In this document: positions 26,851 through 35,850 of the stretch, piece after piece
How the letters are laid out: each line of letters opens with the position of its first letter
Numbering within the stretch: position 1 is the stretch's first letter
NCBI RefSeq assembly: GCF_001750145.1
Contig: NZ_CP015732.1
Coordinates: forward strand, 1,178,001-1,242,000
DNA from: Arthrobacter sp. U41
Lineage (GTDB): Bacteria; Actinomycetota; Actinomycetes; Actinomycetales; Micrococcaceae
DNA length: 64,000 nucleotides
Reading direction: 5' to 3'
Made by a program: the position numbers and the translations under genes
The notes under the pieces: model-generated
Seen by the model: the letters and a program-made list of their open reading frames with translations, nothing else
Database searches by the model: none
Told to the model about the DNA's origin: nothing

Positions 26851-27295
26851 CACATGCTGGGAATTCCCCTATATATCTGCTGCGCACTCTCGCCTTTCCG
26901 CCGCGATGACGTCGCCAGATCTGGTTCCGTCTGCCGTCGGCCCGAAAACCTTGCCCTGGTTCAGTATTTCTCATCTATTCATTGTCCGCTGACCCGGATT
27001 GCTCTCCTGCCTGACTGCGCCTACTTGAGCAGATTCTGCCCAAATGCCGCACGGTTGGTCTCATTGCCGCCATCCCATCTGCGCCTTCCCCGGCCGTGAA
27101 ACCTATAGTGATGCCGTAGCGGAGGCGTGGTGACTTTGAAGCCCGCCTGACGTCCGGGCTCTTTTCGGTATCCTGCGGTTCCGCCGATCAAAATGTCGCA
27201 GAGGGGTGTCGCCGCGCGGGACCTATTCCCACTCGAAGCCGGCAACCATCACGCCATGAACGCTGCAATGCAGCCAACCCAGAGCCTGGACGAAA

Positions 27296-27311
27296 TGTTT
27301 CACGTGAAACA
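27296..27311. promoter_or_regulatory. parS site 3 (perfect)
   Basis: TGTTTCACGTGAAACA, a perfect copy. Confidence 0.97.
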
Positions 27312-27507
27312 CTGGTCATCGGGCGCTCCCAGAACGGTGGGGGACTCGGGTCGGCGGGGATCGGGTCGTTGATTTCTGCCCGGGTCTTTAGTCGAATTGA
27401 GGACTTGCCGGTCACTCAATATCTGGCTGGAACCCATGGTTCTGATCACCGATCATCTATTCCTAGACCGTGCAGCAATCCTATTTTGGGGCTGCATCCA
27501 GTCGCGC

Positions 27508-27523
27508 CGTTTCACGTGAAACA
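27508..27523. promoter_or_regulatory. parS site 4 (one outer mismatch)
   Basis: CGTTTCACGTGAAACA; the core of 14 bases is intact and only the first base differs. Confidence 0.95.
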
Positions 27524-27826
27524 CTGCAGCTCCCATAGGGAATCGATGGCTGGTCTGAATATGAAGAGACGGCGGTGCCAGTCCCACTTCAATTCGATAC
27601 TCGACTCCCAAATAACCGATAGCCAAGGTGGAGGAGACATTCGACGGGCTGATCGATCCCTGGGCTCGATGCCTTGGACGATGGAAGTAAAGGATACGAC
27701 CGCAACACCCGCCCACGTAGCACCTGAGGATAATGCGGACCGTATAGGCGTGCGTGAGCCGGCGCCAGACCGATACCGGGGATCCCAGATCGCCTTGAAG
27801 ATATCCGTGGAACACAATCCACGGAA

Positions 27827-27842
27827 TGTTTCACGTGAAACA
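27827..27842. promoter_or_regulatory. parS site 5 (perfect)
   Basis: TGTTTCACGTGAAACA, a perfect copy. Confidence 0.97.
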
Positions 27843-28857
27843 CTACAGCGACTTGGCGTTACCGACCGCTCTCTCGGGCTCTTGCGAATCCAGTCTGTCG
27901 TACATCCTGACAACAGCGTTCATGCAGTCAGCGCGAAGCCAGGTCTGGCTGCCGGAGGGGTTCGCACACGTACCTATGATCCCCTCAAAGCACCCGGACA
28001 AAGGATCCATAGGCACCGGCTGCGGTCGCCTGACCGGTCCGTCTCAAGGATGTCGGGAATGCACTCAGCCGTTGCACCGGCTTCTGCCGAGGACTCGGAA
28101 GCGCGGGTGGGCCGATATCTGTTTGGCCGCCCAGACGGTCCGGAGCGGCCCCAGGGCATCTTGGTAGAGGTGGCAACGGCGGCGGACAGGGCAGTCCATC
28201 TGCTTGCGCAAGAGTGATCCTTGACGAGAACAGACTGGAATCCCAGCCGGGTGGCCGGAAACCCGTGGACGCCACAGCGTTCCCGGTCGCGCTGAGTATC
28301 TCTAGCGTCCCCCGGGAGCGGTCAATCGACACCAAACTGGTGGAGCAGACCTCGTGGATATCCGTCGCTCGACCTTCCGTGTCAACGCCCGCTGTCTGCG
28401 CGCGCCCAGAGCTGCACGGCGTTATGCAGCACTTCGGCCGGACGGACCTTCACAGGTCCACGTGCGGCCCCCCTTCGAACAATGTGTCTGCTGTTCTTTC
28501 GGTGCCGGATCCGCGAGCGCACTCTCGTTCGAGGCGCGCAGGTCGTCCACGGCGGCGTGGGCTATTTCCACAGGGTTCTCCACAGAACTTATGCACATGG
28601 TTATCCACAAGTGCCGAGGGATTGCTTACACCTTCGTAGAACGTAAGTCCTGCGGTATTTTCACACATGTCGTTGGCTGTTGCTGCGACGTCCCTGGAAG
28701 CGTTCACTAAGGTGCCCTGGACAGCAGACCACCGAGGCCAGGACCGCACCTGGGTCGCCGCCGGAAAACAGCCGAATTCCCTGTAAAATTAACCATCAAC
28801 GGGGGATTTAGAAAGCACGGACGAGTGTGTACTGGGTCACTAGAGAAGGCAAGACTA

Positions 28858-28873
28858 TGTTTCACGTGAAACA
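28858..28873. promoter_or_regulatory. parS site 6 (perfect)
   Basis: TGTTTCACGTGAAACA, located between the two perfect DnaA boxes of the centromere region. Confidence 0.97.
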
Positions 28874-28991
28874 CAACGCCCCGAACGCCTATGACATCGC
28901 GCGCCCTTTGTTCTGACCGTCTGTGTATCCACTGAGGTCAGAGGACCGGTTGGCAATAGACCCAGGAGGTAATCCACATAGTTATCCACAG

Positions 28992-29027
28992 CGATATCCA
29001 CCGCGATATCCACCGCGATATCCACCG
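28992..29027. repeat. Three tandem 12-bp repeats
   Basis: CGATATCCACCG is repeated three times without mismatch, directly after a perfect DnaA box. Each unit carries a TATCCACC core that is close to a DnaA box. Confidence 0.9.
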
Positions 29028-29986
29028 TCGACCACGGAGCTCAAACAAGCTCTTGACCCCGGTGGAGCCTCTGCGTGCACGGTGCCAGCCGTGACCTCAG
29101 CCTCCGGTCCTGCCAAATCCTCGAATGGGGGAGCCCCATCAACAGTCGGGGCCCAGAACTCGACGCCTACAGGCTCCATGCGGTCGGCGAACACCGCCGA
29201 CTTCGCGACCACCGATAATCCCTGGCAGACTCACCAGGGCGACTCACCGGACGCGGTAACCGAGGTGACAACGAACAGCGCTCGTTCGGGCCGGCAATTT
29301 TCCGTGGGAACACCCAGCAGCTCTGCCATTCCGGGCCATTAATTGCAGCGAGAGCGTCCCCTCATGACTGCTGCATCGAGACGAACAGTAGCGGCTGCTG
29401 CTGGACATATCCCGCAATGGATAGCGCCACTGGCCGAATGGTTCCAGCCATAACTCGCCCCTTTTAATCACGGTCGGATCCTTAAGGCTTGCGCCGACGG
29501 TCGGAGTTCGCTCAGTGGTCCTCGTGGAAGTAAGAACGCATCAGCTGTTCCACTAGGACGTCGTCCACTGCTTCGTTCGGAGCAGGGTCGTCGTTCGTTT
29601 CAAGGGGCGGTATATGGACCCCTTGGTCAGGATGTTCCATGTGGCACCAGGGCCGACGCGGCCGCTCAGCCGCAAATGATCCGGCTCGAGGATCGACCGG
29701 TCATCATCGACGCCCGGGAGTGCGGCCGCGGGAGGCTGCTGGTCCGGGTTAGGCGGCGGCCGCAGACCCTGTGTCGGGGGACGGGGACCTTCTCGACTTG
29801 CGAGCTGGACTGGTGAGACTGCGGCGCCAGAGAGCGCTCAGGCCTCCTGGGGGGTCCCTCCCGGCCTGAAAGAACCTGGCTGCACAACGAAGGCGGCAGG
29901 GGGCCACGGACGCTGGTTTAGGGCTTCCACGGGCGACATCGCTGTAACACCCCTGCGTCTCCTGCCGAAAGGCCCCGGAGCGACAG

Positions 29987-30040
29987 CAACCGGGACACCG
30001 AGTGCGCTACGCGCAACCGGGACACCGAGTGCGCTACGCG
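29987..30040. repeat. Tandem duplication, 27-bp unit
   Basis: Two perfect copies (29987-30013 and 30014-30040) of a 27-bp unit that begins CAACCGGGACACC and ends GCTACGCG. It lies 17 bp before parS site 7. Confidence 0.92.
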
Positions 30041-30056
30041 TACAGGGCGGCCCGAA

Positions 30057-30072
30057 TGTTTCACGTGAAACA
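30057..30072. promoter_or_regulatory. parS site 7 (perfect)
   Basis: TGTTTCACGTGAAACA, after a gap of about 1.2 kb without an intact site. Confidence 0.97.
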
Positions 30073-30680
30073 CGGCCAATCCAGGGACACCCCACGGGTT
30101 ATGCTCCGTCTGCCGCTCGCTGACCTGCCGCAACAAGCCGTTCAGGAAGCCAGGACAACAGCAATGCCGCAGTGACCGCAGTTCAAAGCCTCAAATGGCG
30201 AGCCTGGCCTTACTTCCTGGGGCACCTCCTGTGGTCCATAACAGGACAAGGAGCCTTGAGGGATAACGGACCTGCATCCGTCAGGGAGGTACCGAGAGGA
30301 TCAACCACCTGCCCGTGACTGAGAAACCGGATTCTCATGTATCCAGGAACCCATCCAGAGTCTGCCGTTCCAACGCGGCGACAGCGGTGTGCAGAAGAGC
30401 CGGGAATGCCAACCGGAAGACAACAAACTGCCCAGAGCGGGGAGCTCCTTACATCTCCGATGCTTGTATACCTTCAGCACTGCACCGGAGCCCAGCACAG
30501 GCTCAATCGGCAGTACTGATGCCTTTCAAGGCGACACCACAGGCGAACGGACTTCGAACTCATTCGCCGGGAAGGCTCGGAGGCGCGTCCGGGAACCTGA
30601 CCGGATGAACTCCAGGGGGAGTTGAAGCGGCGGTGCTTCCCAGGTTTTCGCCTTGAATGTCGTGTCAGACATACAAGTAA

Positions 30681-30708
30681 GGGGCCCGTTTCACGTGAAA
30701 CGGGCCCC
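30681..30708 (-). terminator. Perfect 28-bp palindrome at the parB 3' end
   Basis: GGGGCCCG and its complement flank the parS core so that the whole 28 bases form one uninterrupted palindrome, 20 bp after the parB stop. In RNA it can form a strong hairpin, followed on the minus strand by TTACTTG, so it may terminate parAB transcripts as well as bind ParB. Confidence 0.7.
30687..30702. promoter_or_regulatory. parS site 8 (symmetric variant)
   Basis: CGTTTCACGTGAAACG; both outer bases differ from the consensus in a symmetric way, and the 14-base core is intact. Confidence 0.93.
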
Positions 30709-30728
30709 CTCAAAGTCGCGTTTCGGAG

Positions 30729-31964
30729 CTAACCGGGAGCCCCGGGCGTCAGCACGTCCATGATCCGGTTGAGGTCCTCAACGCTCGCGAACTCGATGCT
30801 CACGCGTCCCTTGCGTGCACCGAGCGATATCTTGACGTTGGTATCCAGTCGGTCAGAGAGAGAGGAAGCCAGGTAGTCCAGGCGCTCATGTCGAGCGCCT
30901 GGCCGCGGAATGTTGTTCTTCGGCGTAGACGCCGGATTCTGATACAGCGTCACCGCCTCTTCAGTGGCACGCACTGACATTCCTTCTGAGACGATCTTCT
31001 GGGCCAGACGCTCCATGGCAGCAGCATCGGGGAGTGCAAGCAGTGCGCGGGCGTGGCCGGCAGAGATGACACTGGCAGCTACGCGGCGCTGTACGAGCGG
31101 CGGAAGCTTGAGCAGCCGGAGCGTGTTGGACACCTGGGGCCGTGAACGGCCGATCCGGTCGGCCAGCTGCTCGTGCGTGGTTCCGAAGTCCTCCAACAAC
31201 TGCTGGTATGCGGCTGCCTCTTCGAGCGGATTAAGCTGACTCCGGTGCAGGTTCTCCAGCAGGGCATCGCGGAGAAGGTCATCATCGGTGGTGTCACGGA
31301 CAATGGCGGGGATGGTTTGAAGGCCGGCGGCCTGTACTGCCCGCCAACGACGCTCGCCCATAACGAGCTCGTAGGGTTCTCCACCTTCTTCGGTTGAAGT
31401 GCGGACCACAATTGGCTGGAGGACACCTATTTCACGGACCGAGTGGATGAGCTCCGCCATGTCATCCTCGTCAAAGACTGAACGCGGCTGCTTGCGGTTG
31501 GGGTGGATGTCAGTGACCAGGATTTCCGCGAAGCGGACACCTGGTACCTCGACGAGTTCCACGCCAGTATTTTCCGCTTCCGGGAGGGCTGAATTCCCTT
31601 CGTCTGCCGACTCCTGCGATGCGGAGTCCGGCGCTGCTGTCGGAGCCGAACCCTTGGCGGCGGCAGTCTTCCGTGCCGGTGACTTCCTGGATCCGGCAGC
31701 GGTCTTCGAATCGACTGCCTCATCGGAGCCGACAGCGGCCGCTGCGGCAGAGCCCTTCACCTGCGACGCTGCAGGCGCTTCCTCGCCGGGAACTGCCGTA
31801 GCCTCTTCCGGTGCCGGTATCTCGGCGGCAGGGGTGCGCTTTCGGGATTCAGGAAAGAAAAGATCCACAGGACGGGACGGCGCTGAACCGGTTCCGGAAG
31901 CCGCGGCGGAACTTGGAATGAGTGCCCCAAGTCCGCGGCCGAGGCCGCGTCGCTTATCGCTCAT
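30729..31964 (-). CDS. parB: Chromosome-partitioning protein ParB
   Basis: This 411-residue CTP-dependent clamp loads at parS and spreads along DNA to organise the origin region for segregation. The N-terminus [19 protein letters not shown] is the ParA-contact region. A long disordered Ala/Pro/Glu linker (about 20-140) follows, then the CTPase motif [15 protein letters not shown], the HTH ([20 protein letters not shown]) and a C-terminal dimerisation domain. The linker is longer than in most ParB proteins. It is co-transcribed with parA, 68 bp upstream, and eight parS sites lie just downstream. Confidence 0.96.
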   Translation of the reverse strand: MSDKRRGLGRGLGALIPSSAAASGTGSAPSRPVDLFFPESRKRTPAAEIPAPEEATAVPGEEAPAASQVKGSAAAAAVGSDEAVDSKTAAGSRKSPARKTAAAKGSAPTAAPDSASQESADEGNSALPEAENTGVELVEVPGVRFAEILVTDIHPNRKQPRSVFDEDDMAELIHSVREIGVLQPIVVRTSTEEGGEPYELVMGERRWRAVQAAGLQTIPAIVRDTTDDDLLRDALLENLHRSQLNPLEEAAAYQQLLEDFGTTHEQLADRIGRSRPQVSNTLRLLKLPPLVQRRVAASVISAGHARALLALPDAAAMERLAQKIVSEGMSVRATEEAVTLYQNPASTPKNNIPRPGARHERLDYLASSLSDRLDTNVKISLGARKGRVSIEFASVEDLNRIMDVLTPGAPG

Positions 31965-32032
31965 GGATAAATCCTTCCATTGGAAGAGCCGGGAATCACC
32001 GGGCTCTAGTTAGTGCAATTCTTGAAAAGATT

Positions 32033-33100
32033 CTAACGTTCCGCTATTTCGGATGCGGCTTCCAGGTAGGACAAGGCCCCGGTGGATGAGGGGTCATACG
32101 TCATCACGGTCTGCTGGTAGCTCGGTGCTTCGGAAATCCGCACCGAGCGGGGGACCACGGCGCCCAGGACCTGTTCCGGGAAATGTTCGCGCACCTCGGC
32201 TGCCACCTGGGCGGCGAGATTGGTGCGGCCGTCGTACATGGTCAAAAGTATGGTGGAGACAACCAGCTCAGCATTCAAGTGCTTCTGGATCATTTCGATG
32301 TTCTTCAACAGCTGGCTCAGTCCCTCGAGCGCGTAGTACTCGCACTGAATCGGAATGAGCACTTCGTTGGCTGCGCAGAACGCGTTGACGGTCAGAAGTC
32401 CGAGACTCGGCGGGCAGTCGATGAAGATATAGTCGAGCCGCTCCTCACCGTTCTTCGCCCGTTCCTTGGCGTAGACATCGATCGCACGGCGGAGGCGCTG
32501 TTCACGGGCGACGAGGCTGACCAGCTCGATCTCCGCGCCGGCGAGGTGGATGGTGGCGGGCGCACAGATCAGGTTGGCGATGTCCGGGCATGGTGCCACC
32601 ACGTCCTGCAGCGGGATGTCGTTGATGAGAACATCGTAAATACTGTCAACGTCGGCGTGGTGTTCAATTCCCAGTGCCGTCGACGCATTTCCCTGCGGAT
32701 CGATGTCAATGACCAGCACCTTCAGGCCGGCGGCCGCCAGGGCGGCAGCGATGTTGACCGTGGTGGTCGTCTTGCCGACTCCGCCCTTCTGGTTTGAAAC
32801 GGTGAAGATGCGGGTCTTTTCCGGCTTCGGGAGTTCACGACCCAGGAGGCGTTCGCGCCGTTTGTTCTCATGGGCGAGCTCACGGGCAATGGGGCTGGTG
32901 TCATCAATGGAGTCGAGGACAGTCGCTTTCGGAGCAGTGGATGTTTCACGTGAAACGTTCGCCATGCCGGTGGTCTTCGCAACCGAAGCAGGCTGTTTTC
33001 CGGTGTAATCGTGAGCGACTGCGGGCGCGGCGAAAGCCCGTGCGGACCCCAGGGACACAAACGGGGGAATCCGTTGTGTGGAGGCTTCGCTTCTGGTCAC
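32033..33100 (-). CDS. parA: Chromosome-partitioning ATPase ParA
   Basis: This 355-residue deviant-Walker ATPase drives origin segregation with ParB. It has the Walker A motif KGGVGKTTTTVNIA (about 106), DIDPQGNASTALG, and the switch region DYIFIDCPPSLGLLT. The N-terminal 90 residues are variable and contain NVSRETS, which is encoded by a parS site. The GTG at 33100 gives this length; a start at the ATG before ANVSRET would be shorter by 45 residues. A sigma-70-like promoter at 33143-33170 favours the longer form. The parB gene follows. Confidence 0.94.
   Translation of the reverse strand: MTRSEASTQRIPPFVSLGSARAFAAPAVAHDYTGKQPASVAKTTGMANVSRETSTAPKATVLDSIDDTSPIARELAHENKRRERLLGRELPKPEKTRIFTVSNQKGGVGKTTTTVNIAAALAAAGLKVLVIDIDPQGNASTALGIEHHADVDSIYDVLINDIPLQDVVAPCPDIANLICAPATIHLAGAEIELVSLVAREQRLRRAIDVYAKERAKNGEERLDYIFIDCPPSLGLLTVNAFCAANEVLIPIQCEYYALEGLSQLLKNIEMIQKHLNAELVVSTILLTMYDGRTNLAAQVAAEVREHFPEQVLGAVVPRSVRISEAPSYQQTVMTYDPSSTGALSYLEAASEIAER
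32942..32957. promoter_or_regulatory. parS site 9 inside parA
   Basis: TGTTTCACGTGAAACG lies in the 5' part of parA and encodes residues of the NVSRETS segment; one outer base differs from the consensus. Confidence 0.95.
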
Positions 33101-33142
33101 TGTGACACACTCACTCTCGTTCGGCTCTTGCTGCCGGTTACT

Positions 33143-33170
33143 AGCCTAACCTCTCACCCTGGGGGTCCAA
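33143..33170 (-). promoter_or_regulatory. Candidate parAB promoter
   Basis: On the minus strand TTGGAC, a 16-base spacer and TAGGCT precede the parA GTG by about 42 bases, in the 86-bp gap after rsmG. It would let parAB be expressed apart from the rpmH operon. Confidence 0.5.
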
Positions 33171-33186
33171 GGGCACCGGGCTGATG

Positions 33187-33840
33187 CTAGGCAATCTTTT
33201 GAGGCTTATTCACAACGATTCGGACAACGGTTGTGGGTTCTTCGAGCAGGTCCTCGCCCACGAGTACAACGGAGGTCTGGGTGCCGCCGAGCTTACGGAT
33301 TACCTTGGCGGCCTTTTCAATTTCCTCGCCGGCGCTGCGTCCCTTGATCGCAACAACTTCACCCTTGCCCGCCAGCAGTGGGATGGTGAGTCCGGCAAGG
33401 TTCGACAGGGCTGACACGGCGCGTGCCGTGACGACGTCGGCGTTGACCATTCCAACGGCGAGCTCCGCCCGGGTGCGCATGACCGTGACATTGTCGAGAC
33501 CAAGGTCATCCACGACCTCCTGCAGCCAGATAACACGGCGTTCGAGGGGCTCGATCAGGGTCAGCTCCAGATCGGGCCGGGCAATGGCCAGGCACAGGCC
33601 GGGGAGTCCGGCGCCGCTGCCGACGTCAGCGACATGGCTTCCCTTGGCAATCTGGCTCTCGATCACGGCGCAATTGAGCACGTGCCGGCTCCACAGCCGG
33701 GGAATTTCGCGGGGACCAATCAGGCCCCGCTCCGTGCCGGACGTGGCCAGGTGCTCCACATAGCGTTTTGCCAGATCCAGACGGTCACCAAAAATTTTCT
33801 CTGCTGCCTGCAGTTCGGCAGCGGTCATTTCAATCATCAA
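33187..33840 (-). CDS. rsmG: 16S rRNA (guanine-527-N7) methyltransferase RsmG
   Basis: This 217-residue SAM-dependent methyltransferase modifies G527 of 16S rRNA. The SAM-binding motif HVADVGSGAGLPGLCLAI (about 69-86) and the catalytic-region motif VTARAVSALSNL are present, with the RNA-binding N-terminal part RLWSRHVLNCAV. It lies at its usual position between jag and parA; the gap to jag is 15 bp. Loss-of-function mutants of this family give low-level streptomycin resistance. Confidence 0.95.
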   Translation of the reverse strand: MMIEMTAAELQAAEKIFGDRLDLAKRYVEHLATSGTERGLIGPREIPRLWSRHVLNCAVIESQIAKGSHVADVGSGAGLPGLCLAIARPDLELTLIEPLERRVIWLQEVVDDLGLDNVTVMRTRAELAVGMVNADVVTARAVSALSNLAGLTIPLLAGKGEVVAIKGRSAGEEIEKAAKVIRKLGGTQTSVVLVGEDLLEEPTTVVRIVVNKPQKIA

Positions 33841-33855
33841 AGCTGTCCGGAGTCT

Positions 33856-34458
33856 TCAGTCGGAGGAAACGACGATGTGGCGGTCAGCGCCTTCGCCTTC
33901 GGACTCGCTGATGAGGCCCAGGTCGGCGACGGCGTCGTGCACAATCTTCCGCTCGTAGGCGCTCATGGGCGCCAGAGCCACGGCTTCACCGGACTCCTTG
34001 ACGGACCCTACGGCGTCTTCGGCAAGCTTCTGCAGCTCCCCGGCGCGCTCTGAGCGGTAGCCATTGATGTCCAGCACCAGGCGGGAGCGGTTTTCCGTTG
34101 CGGACAACACCGCGAGGCGGGTCAGTTCCTGAAGCGCTTCGAGGACCTCGCCATCCTTCCCTACCAGGTTCTCAAGACCGGCCGATTCTTCTTCAGCGAC
34201 GATCGAGATGTAGGTGCGGCCGTTGCGGACTTCGATGTCAATGTCGCCGTCGATATCGGCGATGTCCAGCAGTTCTTCGAGATAGTCCGCGGCGACGTCA
34301 CCTTCTTCTTCCAGCCGGCTGGCGGAGGTGCCCGTTTCCTCGGAGTCGTCGGCGCCTTCGTTAGTGCCCTGCTCGGTATCCTGGACCGCGCTCAGGGCGT
34401 CATCCTGGTCTTCGATGGCTTCAGCGGAAATAGCGTGTTCGGTGCTCTCGGCGGACAT
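33856..34458 (-). CDS. jag: Jag/KhpB RNA-binding protein
   Basis: This 200-residue RNA-binding protein has an acidic N-terminal region of about 65 residues, a KH-II domain (VGKDGEVLEALQELTRLAVL) and a C-terminal R3H domain (LAPMSAYERKIVHDAVADLG). KhpB proteins bind small and messenger RNAs and affect cell elongation and division in Gram-positive bacteria. Its ATG overlaps the yidC stop by one base (TAATG), so translation is coupled. The acidic N-terminus replaces the Jag_N domain of firmicutes. Confidence 0.93.
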   Translation of the reverse strand: MSAESTEHAISAEAIEDQDDALSAVQDTEQGTNEGADDSEETGTSASRLEEEGDVAADYLEELLDIADIDGDIDIEVRNGRTYISIVAEEESAGLENLVGKDGEVLEALQELTRLAVLSATENRSRLVLDINGYRSERAGELQKLAEDAVGSVKESGEAVALAPMSAYERKIVHDAVADLGLISESEGEGADRHIVVSSD

Positions 34459-35438
34459 TACTTCCTCTTCCTGTTCTTACGTTGTGGCTGGACGCGCTGG
34501 TTCTTGGCCACCAGTGCCGCAGCGGCTGCAGCTTCGGCGGCCTCGGCTTCGGCTTTCTTGGCACCCGTGAGGGGTAGCGCCGGAAGGCCCTTGGCGGCAC
34601 GGCGCTCGGCCAGGGCCTTGGCGGCGGGAGATCCCGGCGTCGGCATACGGCGGATCACGAAGAACTGCTGCGCCATGGTCCAGAGGTTGGTGGTGGTCCA
34701 GTAGATCAGCACACCGATGGGGAAGTTGATGCCGCCCACGCCAAAGACGATCGGCAGGACATAGAGCATCATCTTCTGCTGCTTCATGAACGGGCTGGCC
34801 ATGGCCTCTTCGGACATGTTTTTGGCCATGATCTGCTTCTGCGTGATGAACTGCGAGGCCGTCATGGCCAGGATCATCACAATGGAAAGAATCCACACCG
34901 CGACCACGTTGCCGCCCTCGGGCGTGCCGTGGAGCAGGGTTGCCGAGAGCGGGGCACCGAAGATGCTCGACTCATCGAACTGAACCACCTGTTCGTGGCT
35001 CATGGCGCCGATGCCCTTACCGCTGTTGGCCGCCGTCGTTATGCCGGACAGCACGGTGAAGAGGGCAAAGAAGAATGGCATCTGGATCAGCATGGGCAAG
35101 CAGGCCGAGAACGGGTTGGTGCCGTGCTTCTTGTACATGGCCATCTGTTCCTGGGCCATGGCCTGGCGGGACAGCTGGTCGGTCTTGCCCTTGTACTTGT
35201 CCTGAAGCTTCTTCAGATCCGGCTGCAGCAGCTGCATGCCTCGCTGGGCTTTGATCTGCTTGACGAAAACGGGAATCAGGGCGGCACGGATCACCAGCAC
35301 CAGCCCGATGATGGACAGGGTCCACGTCCAGCCATTGGCGGCGGGCATGCCGATGGCGCTCAGGCCATCGTGGAAGACCACCATAATGGCGGACACAAGC
35401 CACTTGAACGGAAACATGATTGTTTCAAAGAAGTCCAT
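34458..35438 (-). CDS. yidC: Membrane protein insertase YidC
   Basis: This 326-residue insertase of the YidC/Oxa1 family has five membrane helices and the cytosolic loop KAQRGMQLLQPDLKKLQDKY, followed by FSACLPMLIQMPFFFALF and PIGVLIYWTTTNLWTMAQQ. It inserts membrane proteins with or without SecYEG. No lipobox precedes the first helix, which is usual in actinobacteria. The C-terminus is very basic (VQPQRKNRKRK) and may contact the ribosome. Confidence 0.96.
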   Translation of the reverse strand: MDFFETIMFPFKWLVSAIMVVFHDGLSAIGMPAANGWTWTLSIIGLVLVIRAALIPVFVKQIKAQRGMQLLQPDLKKLQDKYKGKTDQLSRQAMAQEQMAMYKKHGTNPFSACLPMLIQMPFFFALFTVLSGITTAANSGKGIGAMSHEQVVQFDESSIFGAPLSATLLHGTPEGGNVVAVWILSIVMILAMTASQFITQKQIMAKNMSEEAMASPFMKQQKMMLYVLPIVFGVGGINFPIGVLIYWTTTNLWTMAQQFFVIRRMPTPGSPAAKALAERRAAKGLPALPLTGAKKAEAEAAEAAAAAALVAKNQRVQPQRKNRKRK

Positions 35439-35454
35439 ACGATATCCCTATTCG

Positions 35455-35850
35455 TCAGGCCGCGGAGCGGCCTTCTCCATCAGTCTGAGCAGCCAGGTAC
35501 TTGTCCGGATTGTTCAGCACAACAATTGTGGGGGTGCGGTCTGCGGGCCAATCGCATTTACCGGCGGGGACATGGTCCACACCGCCGGCATTCCAGGGAT
35601 GGCAGCGCAGCAGGCGCCTGGCCGCCAGCCAGCTCCCTTTCACCGCGCCGTGCACCGTGATCGCCTCAAGAGCATAGGCCGAACAGCTGGGGAAGAAGCG
35701 GCAAACCTGGCCGTACAGCGGTGAGATCACCTTGCGGTACGCCAGGAGCAACAGGATGAGGATATTGCGGGGCAAGTTCCAGAGTGCCCGGCCCAGCCAT
35801 ACTGCTGCGGATTTTGCAGGAGGGACGACGGCGGCAGTTGAGTTACGCAC
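35455..35850 (-). CDS. yidD: Membrane insertion efficiency factor YidD
   Basis: This small protein of 131 residues has the YidD core [17 protein letters not shown], then [15 protein letters not shown] and [16 protein letters not shown] with conserved cysteines. It supports YidC-dependent insertion. The GTG start overlaps the rnpA stop by eight bases, and the gene lies 16 bp before yidC. The N- and C-terminal tails are longer than in most members (about 70-85 residues). Confidence 0.93.
   Translation of the reverse strand: MRNSTAAVVPPAKSAAVWLGRALWNLPRNILILLLLAYRKVISPLYGQVCRFFPSCSAYALEAITVHGAVKGSWLAARRLLRCHPWNAGGVDHVPAGKCDWPADRTPTIVVLNNPDKYLAAQTDGEGRSAA

Larger units (their letters stand above)
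28566..29027. other. DnaA-box group inside the centromere
   Basis: Two perfect TTATCCACA boxes (28601-28609 and 28982-28990) are accompanied by degenerate ones: TTTCCACA and TCTCCACA at 28566-28584, AATCCACA just before 28980, and three TATCCACC copies in the 12-bp repeat. There is no long AT-rich stretch beside them. DnaA could be titrated or bridged to the parS zone here; function is inference. Confidence 0.5.
26413..30680. other. Gene-poor parS centromere region
   Basis: Between the trxA terminator and the parB terminator there are 4.3 kb without a convincing gene. Open frames here are short, lack ribosome-binding sites and family motifs, and several simply translate parS (FHVKH and VSRET repeats). 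Seven parS sites lie inside and an eighth at its edge, together with DnaA boxes (28566-29027) and two tandem repeats (28992-29027, 29987-30040). GC content looks lower and more even than in neighbouring genes. I interpret it as the ParB loading zone (centromere). Decayed genes cannot be excluded without a search. Confidence 0.75.

Noticed and set aside
27369..28217. 282-residue open frame in the parS region
   Set aside because: No ribosome-binding site or family motif; it includes translations of parS (FHVKH, VSRET) and shows no typical codon bias. Kept as non-coding.
28992..29027. Possible CRISPR array (three equal repeats)
   Set aside because: The 12-bp units are directly adjacent without spacers and no cas gene is present.
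28923..29342. 139-residue open frame with PPRY repeats
   Set aside because: The repeats come from the 12-bp tandem units and the DnaA box; there is no ribosome-binding site and no conserved domain.
29244..29471. Minus-strand frame starting VIKRGELWLEPFG, reminiscent of MazF toxin N-termini
   Set aside because: Only about ten residues look similar, the rest does not, and no antitoxin gene is adjacent. It is probably chance; a profile search would settle it.
32053..32797. Plus-strand frames opposite parA
   Set aside because: Antisense shadows of a well-supported gene.
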